Origin: Halarcobacter anaerophilus
GTDB lineage: Bacteria > Campylobacterota > Campylobacteria > Campylobacterales > Arcobacteraceae
DNA length: 64,000 nt
Direction of reading: 5' to 3'
Assembly: GCF_006459125.1 (NCBI RefSeq)
Contig: NZ_CP041070.1
Span: 434,001 to 498,000 of the forward strand
The notes below the pieces were generated by a model. It made no database searches, was not told the origin of the DNA, and saw only the letters and a list, made by a program, of their open reading frames with translations. A program made the position numbers and the translations under genes. Of this stretch, positions 1 through 10,433 are shown one piece after another (the first letter of the stretch is position 1; every line of letters starts with the position of its first letter).

Positions 1-233
1 AACATTACAGGAATTGTATCTCCTGCTTTGAATTGAACTTCACCACCGATTGTTATTTCAGAGATATTAAGTCTACCTTCTATTTTTTGACCAACATCAA
101 CAAGTACACTATCACCAGTAATTTCAACAATTACACCATCAACTACAGAGTTATTTTCAGCATTCTCAAAAGACTCTTCAAGCATTTGCGCAAAATCAAA
201 GTCTTCACCTAGTTCTATATCATCGATACCCAT
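1..233 (-). CDS. rpsA: 30S ribosomal protein S1, N-terminal part (cut by window edge)
   Basis: Reading the minus strand from the ATG at 233 gives an open frame to the window edge, beginning MGIDDIELGEDFDFAQMLEE and followed by the start of an S1 RNA-binding repeat (VVDGVIVEITGDSVLVDVG, then KIEGRLNISE). An acidic N-terminus followed by S1 repeats is typical of ribosomal protein S1, which binds mRNA on the 30S subunit. An AAGGA ribosome-binding site lies just upstream of the ATG. The gene follows ispH in the same direction after a 77-nt gap, an order I associate with Campylobacterota. Only about 77 codons are present, so repeat number and C-terminus cannot be judged. Confidence 0.85.
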   Translation of the reverse strand, partial: MGIDDIELGEDFDFAQMLEESFENAENNSVVDGVIVEITGDSVLVDVGQKIEGRLNISEITIGGEVQFKAGDTIPVM

Positions 234-310
234 TTTATTCCTTCGTATTAACCGTTTTTTTTTATTAAATGGTCATGATTATATCGAAAGTTTACTTAAA
301 AAAAATAAGT

Positions 311-1144
311 TTAATGCTTTTGTACTGAATCTACTACTTGTTGAATTATCCAATCGGGAGTTGATGCACCTGCGGTGATACCGCATAACTCTTTGTCTTT
401 GAACCAGTTTTTATCTATTTCTTGAGCATTTTCTATTAAATAAGAATCTTTGCAATTTTCTAGACAAATTGAGTGTAATTGTTTTGTGTTTGAAGAGTTT
501 TTTCCTCCAATTACAACCATTACGTCTACTTCTTTTGAGAGTTCTCTTGCCGCATCTTGATTTTCAAAGGTTGCATCACAAATAGTATTAAATACTCTAA
601 CCTCTTTATTTTTAAGAATAAGTGCATTTACAATTTCAAGATATATCTCTTTTTTTCTTGTAGTTTGCGCTACAGTAGCAATTTTGTCATATTTAAATTC
701 TATATTTTCTAAATCCTCTTTTGTCATTACTACATGTACGTCATCGGTATCTTTACCGTATGATTTTACACCTTTAACCTCGGGATGATGTTCGTCTCCG
801 AAAATTAGAATTGAGTAATTCTCTTCGGACATTTTTTTTACGATTTGTTGAGGAGTAGTAACAAAAGGGCAAGTGGCATTTATAACTTTTGCACTTTTTT
901 GTTTTAGTTCTTTTAAATCACGTTTTGGAATACCGTGGGTTCTAATAATAACCGTATCTTTTGGTTTTACTTCGGAAATATTTTCATAAAGACCTACGTT
1001 ATAATCGTTTTTTAGTCTGTCTATCTCATTTTGGTTATGAATAAGAGGACCCATAGTTGCAGCATTTTTATACCCTTCAGCTATTTTGATAGCTCTTTTT
1101 ACTCCAAAACAAAATCCGTAACTAGAAGCTAGTTTTACTTTCAT
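311..1144 (-). CDS. ispH: 4-hydroxy-3-methylbut-2-enyl diphosphate reductase
   Basis: IspH carries out the last step of the MEP isoprenoid pathway, reducing HMBPP to IPP and DMAPP with a [4Fe-4S] cluster in the cytoplasm. The 277-aa protein has the three cluster cysteines C12 (GFCFGVKRA), C92 (NATCPFV) and C189 (NTICDAT). It also has the substrate-binding histidines H36, H70 and H120, the catalytic glutamate E122 in HPEV, and the SSNT and GASTPDW motifs near residues 217 and 259. Its length is normal for the compact bacterial form. It starts 3 nt after the aroA stop, so the two are surely co-transcribed, with rpsA following. Confidence 0.96.
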   Translation of the reverse strand: MKVKLASSYGFCFGVKRAIKIAEGYKNAATMGPLIHNQNEIDRLKNDYNVGLYENISEVKPKDTVIIRTHGIPKRDLKELKQKSAKVINATCPFVTTPQQIVKKMSEENYSILIFGDEHHPEVKGVKSYGKDTDDVHVVMTKEDLENIEFKYDKIATVAQTTRKKEIYLEIVNALILKNKEVRVFNTICDATFENQDAARELSKEVDVMVVIGGKNSSNTKQLHSICLENCKDSYLIENAQEIDKNWFKDKELCGITAGASTPDWIIQQVVDSVQKH

Positions 1145-1147
1145 ATA

Positions 1148-2428
1148 TTATCCTCTTAAACTCTCTAAAATCTCTTTAAAATTCGGAAATGAAGTTAAAA
1201 TACAATCTACATCTTGAATATCCATACCGCAAATCAATCCTGCTATTGAGAAGCTCATAGCAATTCTATGATCTCCGTGCGAATCTATTGTTGCGTGTTT
1301 TAGACTTCCGCCCGTGATCTCATATCCGTCTTCAAACTCCGTAAAATTTACACCGCATTTTTCTAAGTTTGTAACAACAGATTTTATTCTGTCTGATTCT
1401 TTTACTCTTAACTCTTTTGCATTTTTTACTACAGAAGTGCCTTTTGCAAGACTCATAACAATAGCTAAAGCCGGAAGTTCGTCAATTAACCAAGAGATAT
1501 GCTTATCTACAACTACTGCATTAAGCTCTTTATATTTAACTTCAATATCGCCGATTGGTTCATAAATATTCTCTTTTTCTATAAAATTTACTTCAACTCC
1601 CATCTTCTTAAGAATCTCATACGCTCCGATTCTTGTAGGGTTCAAACTTACATTTTTTAGAACTACTCTGCTATTTGGTGTTATTGCTGCTGCAACGGCA
1701 AAAAAGAAAGCAGAACTAGGATCTGCGGGAACGGTTATATTAAGAGGTTTTAAAGCTCCTTTCAAAGGATGAATATTAATATATCCCTCTTTATCCGTTT
1801 CAATTTTAGCGCCCATACCTTTTAACATTCTTTCCGTATGGTCTCTTGTTAATTCATTCTCTTTGTATTTTGAAACACCTGTTGCTCTAAGTGCTGCTAA
1901 AATCATTGCTGATTTAACTTGTGCAGAATCTACGGGTGAATTGTAGATAAACGGTTTTAACTCTTTTACTCCTCTAATAAAAAGCGGAGCTTTATTCCCG
2001 TTGTCTCTGCCGTCAATCTTTGCTCCTATACTTCTTAAAGGCTGGGCAACTCTTTTCATAGGTCTGTTTCTTAAATATTTATCCCCTGTTAATACAAAAG
2101 CTCCGTCTATAGAAGCCAAAAGTCCGCAAAAAAGTCTCATTCCCGTTCCTGCATTACCACAGTCAAGTACATCCTCAGGCTCTTTTAATTCTTTTGCAGG
2201 GGTTATCTCTACTTGCTTTGCATCTCTTTTTACTTTTGCGCCTAATTGTTCTACAATACTTAATGAATTTAAAGTATCTTCAGCGGTTAAAAAGTTTTTT
2301 ATATATGAAGTTTCATTTGAAAAGAGGGAAAACATAGCACATCTGTGTGAAATTGATTTATCACTTGCTATTGAATCTATCTCAATATCAAAAGGTTTTT
2401 CTAGTTTTTCAATGCTAAAGTTTTCCAT
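1148..2428 (-). CDS. aroA: 3-phosphoshikimate 1-carboxyvinyltransferase (EPSP synthase)
   Basis: AroA joins shikimate-3-phosphate and PEP to form EPSP on the way to chorismate. The 426-aa protein carries the N-terminal phosphate-binding K24-S25 with R29 (DKSISHR), the loop NAGTGMR at 92-98, a C-terminal RVKESDR motif and a DHRIAMS motif. The loop resembles class II enzymes but has glycine where the glyphosate-tolerant CP4 enzyme has alanine; that comparison is from memory. It lies 13 nt downstream of pheT and 3 nt upstream of ispH. The grouping of isoprenoid, aromatic and Phe-tRNA genes therefore reflects a conserved operon order rather than one pathway. Confidence 0.96.
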   Translation of the reverse strand: MENFSIEKLEKPFDIEIDSIASDKSISHRCAMFSLFSNETSYIKNFLTAEDTLNSLSIVEQLGAKVKRDAKQVEITPAKELKEPEDVLDCGNAGTGMRLFCGLLASIDGAFVLTGDKYLRNRPMKRVAQPLRSIGAKIDGRDNGNKAPLFIRGVKELKPFIYNSPVDSAQVKSAMILAALRATGVSKYKENELTRDHTERMLKGMGAKIETDKEGYINIHPLKGALKPLNITVPADPSSAFFFAVAAAITPNSRVVLKNVSLNPTRIGAYEILKKMGVEVNFIEKENIYEPIGDIEVKYKELNAVVVDKHISWLIDELPALAIVMSLAKGTSVVKNAKELRVKESDRIKSVVTNLEKCGVNFTEFEDGYEITGGSLKHATIDSHGDHRIAMSFSIAGLICGMDIQDVDCILTSFPNFKEILESLRG

Positions 2429-2441
2429 TTTTTACCTTTAA

Positions 2442-4772
2442 TTAGTCTCTTAAAGAGATGCCCAATTTATTATTTAATGTATCCAAAATATTGTTCATTG
2501 TTGAAGTAATATCTTCTTCTTCCAAAGTTTTATCATCATTTTGCAGAACAAATCTGATTGTTAAACTTTCATTTTCACCTAATTTTTCATCGCTATAAAT
2601 ATCAATTAGATTATATTGTTTGATATTTTTATCTTTAATAGAGTCTATTACCTCTTTTATCTCTTTATATTCCATTGATTTTGGAGTTACAATGCTTAAA
2701 TCTTTTTTTGAAGATTGAAATTTAGAAAAAGCTTCAACTTTTGTTAAATCATTTTTGATTTTTTCAAAATCGATTTCGGCTATAAAAGTATTACTTAAAT
2801 CATAATCATCACAAACACGCGGATGAAGTTTTGATATAAAACCGACTTCTTCGTTATCAATGATTACCGAAGCATTTTGATATGGATGAATCAATTTATT
2901 AGGTATTTTTTTCATAGGAACTAAATCAAATTTACCGATAGTATTTAATACTTTTTTAGCAAATGCAAAAAATTCGATATCTTCGGGTTTCCCTGAGTTT
3001 GAAAAAGATTCAATCTCTTTTTGACCGCTGAAAATAAAAGAAATTACACTTTTTTCTTCTCTATTTGCATTAAAGATTTTTCCTATTTCAAAAAATGCTG
3101 CCGATTTAAAACCGAGTTTCATATTGTTTGAACATGCTTCAACAAGGTTTAGACTTACTGTTGTTCTAAATGTATCTAACTCTTTTACAATTGGATTTAA
3201 AAGATCCAAAGATTCTTTTACTGTAGGAAGAGAGTATCTTTCGAGTTTCTCTTTGTTTGCCAATACATAAGTAACGGTTTCATAAAATCCGTTTTCAATA
3301 GCTTTAAATCTTAGTTTGTTTCTTTTTCTTAAATTAACAGAAGTTTTATTAGCTCTGTTTGCTTCATCTATTACTTGAGGTTTAGCTTTTATATTATCAA
3401 TTCCGATGATTCTTACAATCTCTTCTGTTACATCGGCAATATTTTTAATATCATGTCTAAAAAGCGGAACTTTTAAAGATAATACATTATTTGCAACATC
3501 TTTTACTTCAAAGCCTAAAGAGCTTAAAATATTTTCAATTGTTGCTTTTTGAACTTCTTGTCCGATAATTGAATTTATTTTATCAATATTTACATCTAAA
3601 GTATGTTTTTCGTTATAGTCGTTATATGCTTCTGTACCGTTGTAAAGTTTACCGCCTGCTTTTGAAATCAAAGAACAGAAAGTGTCAATACCAAACTCCA
3701 AACAAGGTTCACTTCCCCTTGAAGTTCTATAATATATTTCACCTGTTTTTTTCTTTGTTTCAAAAACTTTTTTTGATAAAAGTTCAGGTTCCATATATGT
3801 TGCTTCAATTACATATTCACTTTTTTCATCTTCATTGATTTTTTCATGATTTATACATATTGTGCTTAATTGCTCTTTGCCTTCAACGCTATCAAAACCT
3901 TGAGCATCTTTTTTTATGCTTAAAACAGAGATCTCTTCTTTATCTTTAGATTTTAAATCTTTTCTTGCGTAAGCATTTAAAATAACACCTGTTGAATGAG
4001 TTACGTAAGTAATAGTATCTTTTAAATCCGATTCTTCGAATTTTTCCAAAATACCGACTCTTAATTTACAAAGTACAGGTAATCTAAAATCTTCTAATGC
4101 TGCAACTTTATAGATATATTTACTATCTATATCACCTGAACTTTCTACTTCTAAAACTTGTCCTATTCCTAAATCATTAACTTCAATTGAATTTTCTTGC
4201 TCTATAAAAGGGATATTATAGTATGCAGATAACTCTCTTGCAACACCGTTTATACTTAGGCAGTCTCCTCTGTTTGCAGTTAATTCAATCTCTATAACGT
4301 CATCATTCATTAAAGGGTAATTTTTTAACTCTTTTCCTATAACTAATTCCCCGATAGAAGAATCTAATTCTAAAATTCCGTCGTTAAGTTTAGGTAGACC
4401 AATCTCTGTTGAGGAACAAATCATTCCGTTTGATTCAACTCCTCTTAATTTTGCTTTTTTAATTTTAAAGTTATTTCCTAAGTCGCATCCTACAACGGCA
4501 ACAGGAACGAATTGTCCGGCATCTACATTTTTTGCACCGCAGACAATCTGAACTTTTTCTCCTCCGATATCGACTTGGCAAATATTCAATTTATCTGCAT
4601 CAGGATGCTTCTTCTTCTCTAAAACTTTTCCTACAACTACTTTTGAAGGTACTCTTTGAGTTTGTAAACTGTCAACTTCTAATCCAATAGAGTTAAGAGT
4701 TTTACAAATATCATCTGTAGTAATTTTTGAAATATCAATATATTCTTGTACCCAATTTCTTGTTATTATCAT
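2442..4772 (-). CDS. pheT: Phenylalanine--tRNA ligase beta subunit
   Basis: PheT is the large subunit of the heterotetrameric PheRS, contributing the editing site and tRNA recognition. The 776-aa protein has, in order, an OB-fold tRNA-binding domain at about 40-150 ([19 protein letters not shown]), the B3/B4 editing region around 210-380, a B5 domain around 400-475, a catalytic-like core, and a C-terminal ferredoxin-like anticodon-binding domain (about 685-776, beginning near [14 protein letters not shown]). Its ATG overlaps the pheS stop by 4 nt (ATGA), suggesting translational coupling. Length is normal for the family. Confidence 0.96.
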   Translation of the reverse strand: MIITRNWVQEYIDISKITTDDICKTLNSIGLEVDSLQTQRVPSKVVVGKVLEKKKHPDADKLNICQVDIGGEKVQIVCGAKNVDAGQFVPVAVVGCDLGNNFKIKKAKLRGVESNGMICSSTEIGLPKLNDGILELDSSIGELVIGKELKNYPLMNDDVIEIELTANRGDCLSINGVARELSAYYNIPFIEQENSIEVNDLGIGQVLEVESSGDIDSKYIYKVAALEDFRLPVLCKLRVGILEKFEESDLKDTITYVTHSTGVILNAYARKDLKSKDKEEISVLSIKKDAQGFDSVEGKEQLSTICINHEKINEDEKSEYVIEATYMEPELLSKKVFETKKKTGEIYYRTSRGSEPCLEFGIDTFCSLISKAGGKLYNGTEAYNDYNEKHTLDVNIDKINSIIGQEVQKATIENILSSLGFEVKDVANNVLSLKVPLFRHDIKNIADVTEEIVRIIGIDNIKAKPQVIDEANRANKTSVNLRKRNKLRFKAIENGFYETVTYVLANKEKLERYSLPTVKESLDLLNPIVKELDTFRTTVSLNLVEACSNNMKLGFKSAAFFEIGKIFNANREEKSVISFIFSGQKEIESFSNSGKPEDIEFFAFAKKVLNTIGKFDLVPMKKIPNKLIHPYQNASVIIDNEEVGFISKLHPRVCDDYDLSNTFIAEIDFEKIKNDLTKVEAFSKFQSSKKDLSIVTPKSMEYKEIKEVIDSIKDKNIKQYNLIDIYSDEKLGENESLTIRFVLQNDDKTLEEEDITSTMNNILDTLNNKLGISLRD

Positions 4773-5761
4773 TTAAACTGTCCTAATAATCTTAAATCAC
4801 TTTCGAATAAAGATCTTAAGTCTCCAATATTATGAGTTAACATTGCAACTCTCTCTATTCCTAAACCAAAGGCATACCCTGATTTATTTTCATATCCTAC
4901 CGCATCAAATACATTTTGATCTACTACACCGCATCCAAGTATCTCTAACCATCCTGTGTGAGAGCATACTCTACAACCTTCTCCTTTACAAAATACGCAT
5001 GAAATATCAACTTCTGCAGAAGGTTCCGTAAACGGGAAAAATGAAGGTCTGAATCTTACATCGACTTGACCGAACATATGGTGTAAAAACTCAACTAAAA
5101 CATGTTTTAGATTTGCGAATGAAATTTTATCGGCATCATCTACTACCAAAGCTTCTATCTGGTGAAACATAGGAGTGTGCGTAATATCATAATCTCTTCT
5201 AAATACTGTTCCAGGAGCAATCATCCTAATAGGCGTTTTTTGCGAAAGCATTGTTCTTATTTGAACAGGTGAGGTATGCGTTCTTAAAAGTGTAAAATCT
5301 TTATTATAAAATGTATCTTGCATATCTCTTGCCGGGTGATATTTTGGAAGATTTAATGCTTCAAAATTATGAAAATCATCTTCAACTAAAGGTCCCTCTT
5401 CAACTGAGAAATTTAAGTTTTGAAAATATGTAACTATTCTATCCATGGTATCTATTACAGGATGTACCGCACCTGATGATAACTCATTATTAAATTTTGT
5501 TACATCTATTTTTTCTTCTTTTAATTTAGCCTCTAAAGCCTCTTTTTCCAAAACCTCTTTTTTCTCTTCCAAAGCTTGTGTTATTTCAGCTTTTTGTTCA
5601 TTAAGTTTTTGAGCAAATGCTTTTTTCTCAGCGCCGGGTATATCCTTCATTTTTGCAAATTGTGAAGTTATAACACCTTTTTTACCTAATGTTTCCACTC
5701 TTAAGCTTTCTAAAACTTCGAGTGAATCAGCATTGTTAATTTTTTCTAGCCATTCAGTCAC
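4769..5761 (-). CDS. pheS: Phenylalanine--tRNA ligase alpha subunit
   Basis: PheS is the catalytic subunit that activates phenylalanine. The 330-aa protein starts with a charged helical coiled coil (about 1-90) that contacts tRNA. The class II synthetase core follows, with motif 2 around [20 protein letters not shown] and motif 3 in [10 protein letters not shown] near the C-terminus. A Cys cluster ([12 protein letters not shown]) sits before motif 3. It is the first gene of the minus-strand run toward rpsA, and its promoter should lie in the 114-nt gap shared with the divergent HIT gene. Confidence 0.96.
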   Translation of the reverse strand: MTEWLEKINNADSLEVLESLRVETLGKKGVITSQFAKMKDIPGAEKKAFAQKLNEQKAEITQALEEKKEVLEKEALEAKLKEEKIDVTKFNNELSSGAVHPVIDTMDRIVTYFQNLNFSVEEGPLVEDDFHNFEALNLPKYHPARDMQDTFYNKDFTLLRTHTSPVQIRTMLSQKTPIRMIAPGTVFRRDYDITHTPMFHQIEALVVDDADKISFANLKHVLVEFLHHMFGQVDVRFRPSFFPFTEPSAEVDISCVFCKGEGCRVCSHTGWLEILGCGVVDQNVFDAVGYENKSGYAFGLGIERVAMLTHNIGDLRSLFESDLRLLGQFK

Positions 5762-5841
5762 TACTAGTTTCTCCCCGATTATTTATCTAATCTTTTATCT
5801 TGGTTTTTGGGGATTATACTTAAAATTTTATTAGAGTTTGG

Positions 5842-5847
5842 TTATAA
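5842..5847 (+). promoter_or_regulatory. Probable -10 element of the HIT gene
   Basis: A perfect TATAAT preceded by TTTGGT lies 28 nt upstream of the HIT start codon in the gap divergent from pheS. An AAGGA ribosome-binding site follows at about 5866. No convincing -35 is seen, which is usual for Campylobacterota sigma-70 promoters. This is a pattern match only. Confidence 0.4.
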
Positions 5848-5875
5848 TTTTTTTTAAACTAGAGAAAGGAAAAGT

Positions 5876-6205
5876 ATGTGTATTTTTTGTAAAATTGTAA
5901 ATGGCGAGATTCCAAATCAAACTGTATTAGAAGATGAAAATTTTTTAGCATTTAATGATATTAACCCTGCAAGAAAAGTTCATGTATTGGTTATCCCAAA
6001 AGTACATTATGACTCTTTTGATGTAATACCTCCAAAAATTATGGCGGGAATGACTGAATTTATTCATAAAGTTGTGTCAAAAGTAGGAATAAAAGAGTCA
6101 GGATATAGATTGATTACAAATATAGGAAGTGACGGAGGACAAGAAGTTCCACATTTACATTTCCATATTTTAGGCGGAGAGCCTGTAGGAAAATTAGTTA
6201 GATAA
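5876..6205 (+). CDS. HIT family nucleotide hydrolase (HINT-like)
   Basis: This 109-aa protein is a single histidine-triad domain. The catalytic HxHxH motif is H93-L-H95-F-H97, followed by ILGG. The N-terminal C2-x-x-C5 pair together with H44 and H93 matches the zinc site seen in HINT-type members. Such proteins hydrolyse nucleoside phosphoramidates or aminoacyl-adenylates; the physiological substrate here is not deducible. It is transcribed alone, divergently from pheS and convergently with accA. Length is typical of bacterial HinT proteins. Confidence 0.88.
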   Translation: MCIFCKIVNGEIPNQTVLEDENFLAFNDINPARKVHVLVIPKVHYDSFDVIPPKIMAGMTEFIHKVVSKVGIKESGYRLITNIGSDGGQEVPHLHFHILGGEPVGKLVR

Positions 6206-6208
6206 GAG

Positions 6209-6229
6209 TTTTGTAGTTAAACTACAAAA
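6209..6229. terminator. Palindromic stem-loop between convergent HIT and accA genes
   Basis: TTTTGTAGT at 6209-6217 pairs perfectly with ACTACAAAA at 6221-6229 around a TAA loop. It starts 3 nt after the HIT stop and ends 3 nt before the accA stop, the position expected of a shared bidirectional terminator. The flanking T-runs are short, so efficiency is uncertain. The core TGTAGTTAAA recurs in the stem-loop at 41965-42021. Confidence 0.45.
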
Positions 6230-6232
6230 TTC

Positions 6233-7177
6233 CTATTTTGTTTCTTCTTGAAATTTCCCAAGATTCATTAATTTTTGATATTTTTGTTGAAGTCTATCTT
6301 CCGGACTTAACTCTTTTAATTTGGCAAGAGTAGTTAGAAAATAATCTCCCAAAGCTTTTATTGCTTCATCTTTTTTTCTATGAGCACCGATTAATGGTTC
6401 ATTTACAACATCATCTACAAGATTTAACTCTTTTAACGCATCTGAAGTTATTTTTAAAGCATTTGCAGCTGTTTCTACTTTTGCAGGATCATTCCATAAA
6501 ATTGCACTACAACCTTCAGGAGAAATTACTGCATAAACAGAATATCTCATCATTGCTAATTTATCAGCAACTGAAATAGCTAATGCTCCACCTGAACCAC
6601 CTTCGCCTATTACTACGGAAATAGTAGGAGTAGTAAGATTTGAAAACTCATAAAGGTTTCTTGCAATTGCTTCACTTTGGTTTCTCTCTTCTGCACCGAG
6701 ACCTGGATATGCACCCGGGGTGTCAACTAACATCAAAATCGGGATATTGAATTTTTCTGCCATTTGAGCCGCTCTTAAAGCTTTTCTATATCCTTCAGGA
6801 TTAGGCATACCGAAATTTCTTTTTAATTTATTTTTTGTTCCCCGACCTTTTTGTTCTCCTATAACCATAACTTTTTCTTTGCCTATATAACCTAAAAAGC
6901 ATACAATGGCATTGTCATCATTATAGTGTCTATCTCCGTGAATTTCGTAATAATCGGTCATAAGACCTCTTACATAATCCAAGGCATAAGGTCTGTCCGG
7001 ATGCCTTGCTAGTTGAAGTTTTTGATAGTCGTTTAAATTTTTAAAAGTTTTTTCAACTTCTTTTTCTAATTTTTTTTCCAATATTTCAACTGCATGTTCG
7101 TCAGATTTTGTTCTTGCAATTGTAATATCTTCTTCTAATTTTTTGATTTTATCTTCAAAGTCTAAATAAGTTGCCAA
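6233..7177 (-). CDS. accA: Acetyl-CoA carboxylase carboxyltransferase subunit alpha
   Basis: AccA is half of the carboxyltransferase that transfers CO2 from carboxybiotin to acetyl-CoA to make malonyl-CoA. The 314-aa protein has the usual N-terminal helical segment ([12 protein letters not shown]), then the crotonase-fold core with RGRGT-like [22 protein letters not shown], the VDTPGAYPG loop and the oxyanion glycines [11 protein letters not shown]. It is the last gene of the fatty-acid run fabG-acpP-fabF-accA, 26 nt after fabF. AccD is not in the window. Confidence 0.96.
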   Translation of the reverse strand: MATYLDFEDKIKKLEEDITIARTKSDEHAVEILEKKLEKEVEKTFKNLNDYQKLQLARHPDRPYALDYVRGLMTDYYEIHGDRHYNDDNAIVCFLGYIGKEKVMVIGEQKGRGTKNKLKRNFGMPNPEGYRKALRAAQMAEKFNIPILMLVDTPGAYPGLGAEERNQSEAIARNLYEFSNLTTPTISVVIGEGGSGGALAISVADKLAMMRYSVYAVISPEGCSAILWNDPAKVETAANALKITSDALKELNLVDDVVNEPLIGAHRKKDEAIKALGDYFLTTLAKLKELSPEDRLQQKYQKLMNLGKFQEETK

Positions 7178-7203
7178 ATTTTTTTTCCTTTTGGGCTCTT
7201 ATA

Positions 7204-8463
7204 TTATTTTGTAAATTTTCTAAAAATTACAGAGCCGTTTGTTCCTCCAAAACCAAAATTATTACTCATTACAATATTAAGTTCAGCTTTTCTTGATTGA
7301 TTTGGTACAAAATCTAGTTTGCACTCTTCATCTTGGTTTTGAATATTTATTGTTGGGGGGATAATTCCCTCATTTAATGCTTTAATTGCAAATACTGCTT
7401 CAATTGCACCTGCTGCACCCAAACAGTGACCTATTTGTCCCTTTGTAGATGAAACTAACGGACAATTTTCTACACCGTTAAATAACTCTTCAATAGCTTT
7501 TGCTTCATTTGCATCACCTACGGGAGTTGAAGTTCCGTGAGTATTTATATAATCTATTTTGATATCTTCACCCGTAATATTTTTTGCCATTGCTATTGCA
7601 GCTTTCATTGCTCTTAAAGGTCCATCCATTACAGGTGCAGTAATATGGTTTGCATCGGCACTTTCTCCGAATCCTATTACTTCACAATAAATTTTTGCGC
7701 CTCTTTCAAGTGCAGAGTCTAAATCTTCAAGAACTAAAGCTCCAGAACCTTCTCCCATTACAAACCCGTCTCTATCTTTATCAAAGGGTCTTGATGCAGT
7801 TTTGGGATCATCATTTCTTGTTGAAAGTGCTTTCATTGCAGCAAATCCACCGACACCTGCCCCACAAATTGCACTCTCTGCTCCTACTACTAAAACTCTG
7901 TCCGCTCCGTTTAGCATAATAGTTTTAACAGCATCGTTTAATGCATGTGTTGAAGCTGCACAAGCTGTAACATGAGATAAAGAAGGACCTTTTAATCCGT
8001 GTTCAATAGAGATAAATCCACCCAACATATTTACAAGTGAAGAAGGTATAAAAAACGGTGAAATTCTTCTTGGTCCTCTGTTTTCACAAACAACAGAGTT
8101 CTTTTCAATTGTAGTTAATCCGCCAATTCCTGAAGCACAAACAATTCCAAATCTATCGGCAATTGATTCTTCAACTTTTTTACTTTCTGCTGTTACATAT
8201 CCTGAGTCAATCATTGCCTCAAGTGCTGCTTTAATCCCTAATTGAATAAATCTGTCCGCTTTTTTTACTTCTTTTTTATCCATTACAGTAGTTGGGTCAA
8301 AATCTTTCACTTCTCCGGCAATTTGAACAGGATAATTACTTGCATCAAAAAGTGATATTGTATCAATACCGCATTCACCTGCAACTACAGCTTTAAATGA
8401 ATCTTCAACACTGTGCCCTATAGAATTAATTGTACCTAAACCAGTTATAACAACTCTTCTCAT
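7204..8463 (-). CDS. fabF: 3-oxoacyl-[acyl-carrier-protein] synthase II
   Basis: FabF condenses malonyl-ACP with acyl-ACP during fatty-acid elongation. I chose the start giving MRRVVITGLG (ATG at 8463) because a GGAGC ribosome-binding site lies 8 nt upstream and this is the family's standard N-terminus; a longer frame to 8499 lacks support. The resulting 419-aa protein has catalytic Cys168 (TACAAST), His309 (NTHGTSTPVGD), His346 (GHCLGAAGA) and a C-terminal GFGGTN. A terminator separates it from acpP, so it probably also has a promoter of its own in the AT-rich stretch 8464-8541. Confidence 0.96.
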   Translation of the reverse strand: MRRVVITGLGTINSIGHSVEDSFKAVVAGECGIDTISLFDASNYPVQIAGEVKDFDPTTVMDKKEVKKADRFIQLGIKAALEAMIDSGYVTAESKKVEESIADRFGIVCASGIGGLTTIEKNSVVCENRGPRRISPFFIPSSLVNMLGGFISIEHGLKGPSLSHVTACAASTHALNDAVKTIMLNGADRVLVVGAESAICGAGVGGFAAMKALSTRNDDPKTASRPFDKDRDGFVMGEGSGALVLEDLDSALERGAKIYCEVIGFGESADANHITAPVMDGPLRAMKAAIAMAKNITGEDIKIDYINTHGTSTPVGDANEAKAIEELFNGVENCPLVSSTKGQIGHCLGAAGAIEAVFAIKALNEGIIPPTINIQNQDEECKLDFVPNQSRKAELNIVMSNNFGFGGTNGSVIFRKFTK

Positions 8464-8541
8464 CAAATATGCTCCAAAAAAAATATTTATATAATTCAAT
8501 TCTTAAGAAAAAACTCAATAATATAAATAAGATATAGGTAG

Positions 8542-8571
8542 AAAAAAAGCCAGTAAAAGAAATACTGGCTT
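8542..8571 (-). terminator. Rho-independent terminator after acpP
   Basis: AAGCCAGTA (8547-8555) and TACTGGCTT (8563-8571) form a 9-bp perfect stem with a 7-nt loop. On the minus strand the stem is followed by a run of seven T. It begins 23 nt beyond the acpP stop and stands between acpP and fabF. Confidence 0.85.
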
Positions 8572-8593
8572 ATACTTTTATAAAGCGTCTAAA

Positions 8594-8824
8594 TTACGCG
8601 TTATCTTCGATGTATTTAATAGCATCAGCTACAGTTAAAATTCCTTCTGCATCTTCATCAGGGATTTCGATATCGAATTTTTCTTCTAACGCCATAACTA
8701 ATTCAACAACGTCTAAAGAGTCAGCACCTAAGTCCTCGATGAATTTTGAATCCTCTTTTACTTCAGCTGGATCACAATCAAGTTGCTCAACTACTACTTC
8801 TTTTACATCATCTAATAATGCCAT
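8594..8824 (-). CDS. acpP: Acyl carrier protein
   Basis: The 76-aa acidic protein carries growing acyl chains on 4'-phosphopantetheine during fatty-acid synthesis. The attachment serine is S36 within GADSLD, and the four-helix sequence is fully canonical ([20 protein letters not shown]). Upstream lies an AAGGA-type ribosome-binding site. It sits between fabG and fabF as in most bacteria. A strong terminator immediately downstream would give an abundant short acpP transcript relative to fabF and accA. Confidence 0.97.
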   Translation of the reverse strand: MALLDDVKEVVVEQLDCDPAEVKEDSKFIEDLGADSLDVVELVMALEEKFDIEIPDEDAEGILTVADAIKYIEDNA

Positions 8825-8884
8825 ATTTTTTCCTTTGATAAAATTGTCGCCATATTATATCATAAAAAGATTTAATAAATCTTT

Positions 8885-9628
8885 TTATACATATAAACCG
8901 CCGTTTACTTTTAAAATTTCACCTGTGATATATGATGAATAGTCACTTAATAAAAATGCTACTGCATCAGCTATTTCACTTGGTTGACCAAATCTGCTTA
9001 GAGGAATATTTTTTTCATATTCTACTTTAATTTCATCTTTTAATTCATTTGTCATATCTGTTTGAATAAAACCTGGAGTTACTGCATTATATCTTATTCC
9101 TCTGGCAGCTGCTTCTTTTGCAAAAGATTTAGTCATTGCATTTAATCCGCCCTTTGAAGCACTATAATTTACTTGCCCGGGATTTCCCATCTCTCCCACA
9201 ATTGAAGAGATGTTTACAATTGAACCGAATCTTTTTTTACCCATTACTTTTAATGCTGTTTTACAGCCTATAAATGCAGATGTTAAATTTGCATTTATTA
9301 CATCAGTAAAATCTTCAACTGACATTCTAAGAGCTAGTTTATCTCTTGTAATACCCGCATTGTTAACTAAATAAGATAATTCACCGTCTGAATCAATTAT
9401 TGTTTTAATTGCTGCTGTAAATTCATCCTCATTTGTTACATCTGCTTTTATTATTGCAGCTTTGCCTCCGTTTGCTTCAATCTCATTTTTAATATTTTCA
9501 GCAGCATCGGCTTTGCTTCTATAATTAATCCAGACTTTTAGTCCAAATTGGGCAAGAGTTTTTGCAATCTCGGCTCCAATTCCTCTGCTGGCACCTGTTA
9601 CTAATACATTAGATCCACTAAATTTCAT
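8885..9628 (-). CDS. fabG: 3-oxoacyl-[acyl-carrier-protein] reductase
   Basis: FabG reduces beta-ketoacyl-ACP with NADPH. This 247-aa short-chain dehydrogenase has the cofactor motif TGASRGIG at 11-18, NNAG at 89-92, and the catalytic set S142, Y155 and K159 (YSASK). The C-terminal TGEILKVNGGLYV is typical. Its place directly before acpP and fabF, 60 nt from acpP, makes FabG the right call within the large SDR family. An AAAGGA ribosome-binding site precedes the ATG. Confidence 0.95.
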   Translation of the reverse strand: MKFSGSNVLVTGASRGIGAEIAKTLAQFGLKVWINYRSKADAAENIKNEIEANGGKAAIIKADVTNEDEFTAAIKTIIDSDGELSYLVNNAGITRDKLALRMSVEDFTDVINANLTSAFIGCKTALKVMGKKRFGSIVNISSIVGEMGNPGQVNYSASKGGLNAMTKSFAKEAAARGIRYNAVTPGFIQTDMTNELKDEIKVEYEKNIPLSRFGQPSEIADAVAFLLSDYSSYITGEILKVNGGLYV

Positions 9629-9683
9629 TTATGTCCTTTTGAAAATTATAATCTTTTGAAGAATATATTATAGCCAGAATTAG

Positions 9684-10433
9684 CTAAACACCTCTTTTAT
9701 TATCCCAGACTCGTATATGTAATCTGTCACAATATCTAAAGCCGTTTTTTATCGCCATGTTAATTACGGCTTCACTGTTTTTATTTATCTCATCTGCCGT
9801 ATCACCCATGGGCATTAGATATACGTCACATTTTGGTATTTGTTCTAAAATAGAATCAATCTCTTTGTTTGCAGTATCAATAAATTTTTTATCAATAACA
9901 AATTTTAAATATGACTCTTTTGTATTTGTCAAAATTTTTGTTAAGGTATCCGTGTTTACTCTTTTTTTAAGAGGTTCTAGTGAGTTTGATAGTTTTACGC
10001 TCATTGAAAAAAGAATATTTTTTTGGTACTGCTCTTTAAAATCAATATTTAAAGAGGCATTTGTTTCAATTGTAACTTTATAGCCATTTTCTATGTAATA
10101 TTTCAATAGTTTTTGAAATTCAACATTTGACCAATATAAAAGCGGTTCCCCGCCTGTAATTACGATATCTACTTTATAAGCAGGTTTTAATTCTTCTACT
10201 TTTTTTATTATATCTTCACAAAGCATTTTATGCCATTGTTCCTTAAATGCAGTATCAACTGCATAATAAGAGTCACATGAGCATTTTTTTATTCCGCTTG
10301 GAGTTTCATATTCAACATTAAATCCGACACATTTCATATTGCATTTTCCAACTCTTATGAAAATAGAAGGAGTTCCTATTAGTTTTCCTTCTCCTTGAAT
10401 TGTCGGACCGAATATTTCATTTATCTCAAGCAT
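9684..10433 (-). CDS. queE: 7-carboxy-7-deazaguanine synthase
   Basis: QueE is the radical SAM enzyme that contracts carboxy-tetrahydropterin to 7-carboxy-7-deazaguanine for preQ0/queuosine. I start it at the ATG at 10433 (MLEINEIFGPTIQGEG), which matches the family N-terminus and overlaps queD by 8 nt. The protein has 249 residues. Cluster cysteines C31 and C35 are spaced CX3C as usual, but the third is displaced by an insertion and is C51 or C53 (KKCSCDS). The TGGEPLL SAM-binding motif follows. Its pathway partners queD and queC are directly upstream. Confidence 0.9.
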   Translation of the reverse strand: MLEINEIFGPTIQGEGKLIGTPSIFIRVGKCNMKCVGFNVEYETPSGIKKCSCDSYYAVDTAFKEQWHKMLCEDIIKKVEELKPAYKVDIVITGGEPLLYWSNVEFQKLLKYYIENGYKVTIETNASLNIDFKEQYQKNILFSMSVKLSNSLEPLKKRVNTDTLTKILTNTKESYLKFVIDKKFIDTANKEIDSILEQIPKCDVYLMPMGDTADEINKNSEAVINMAIKNGFRYCDRLHIRVWDNKRGV

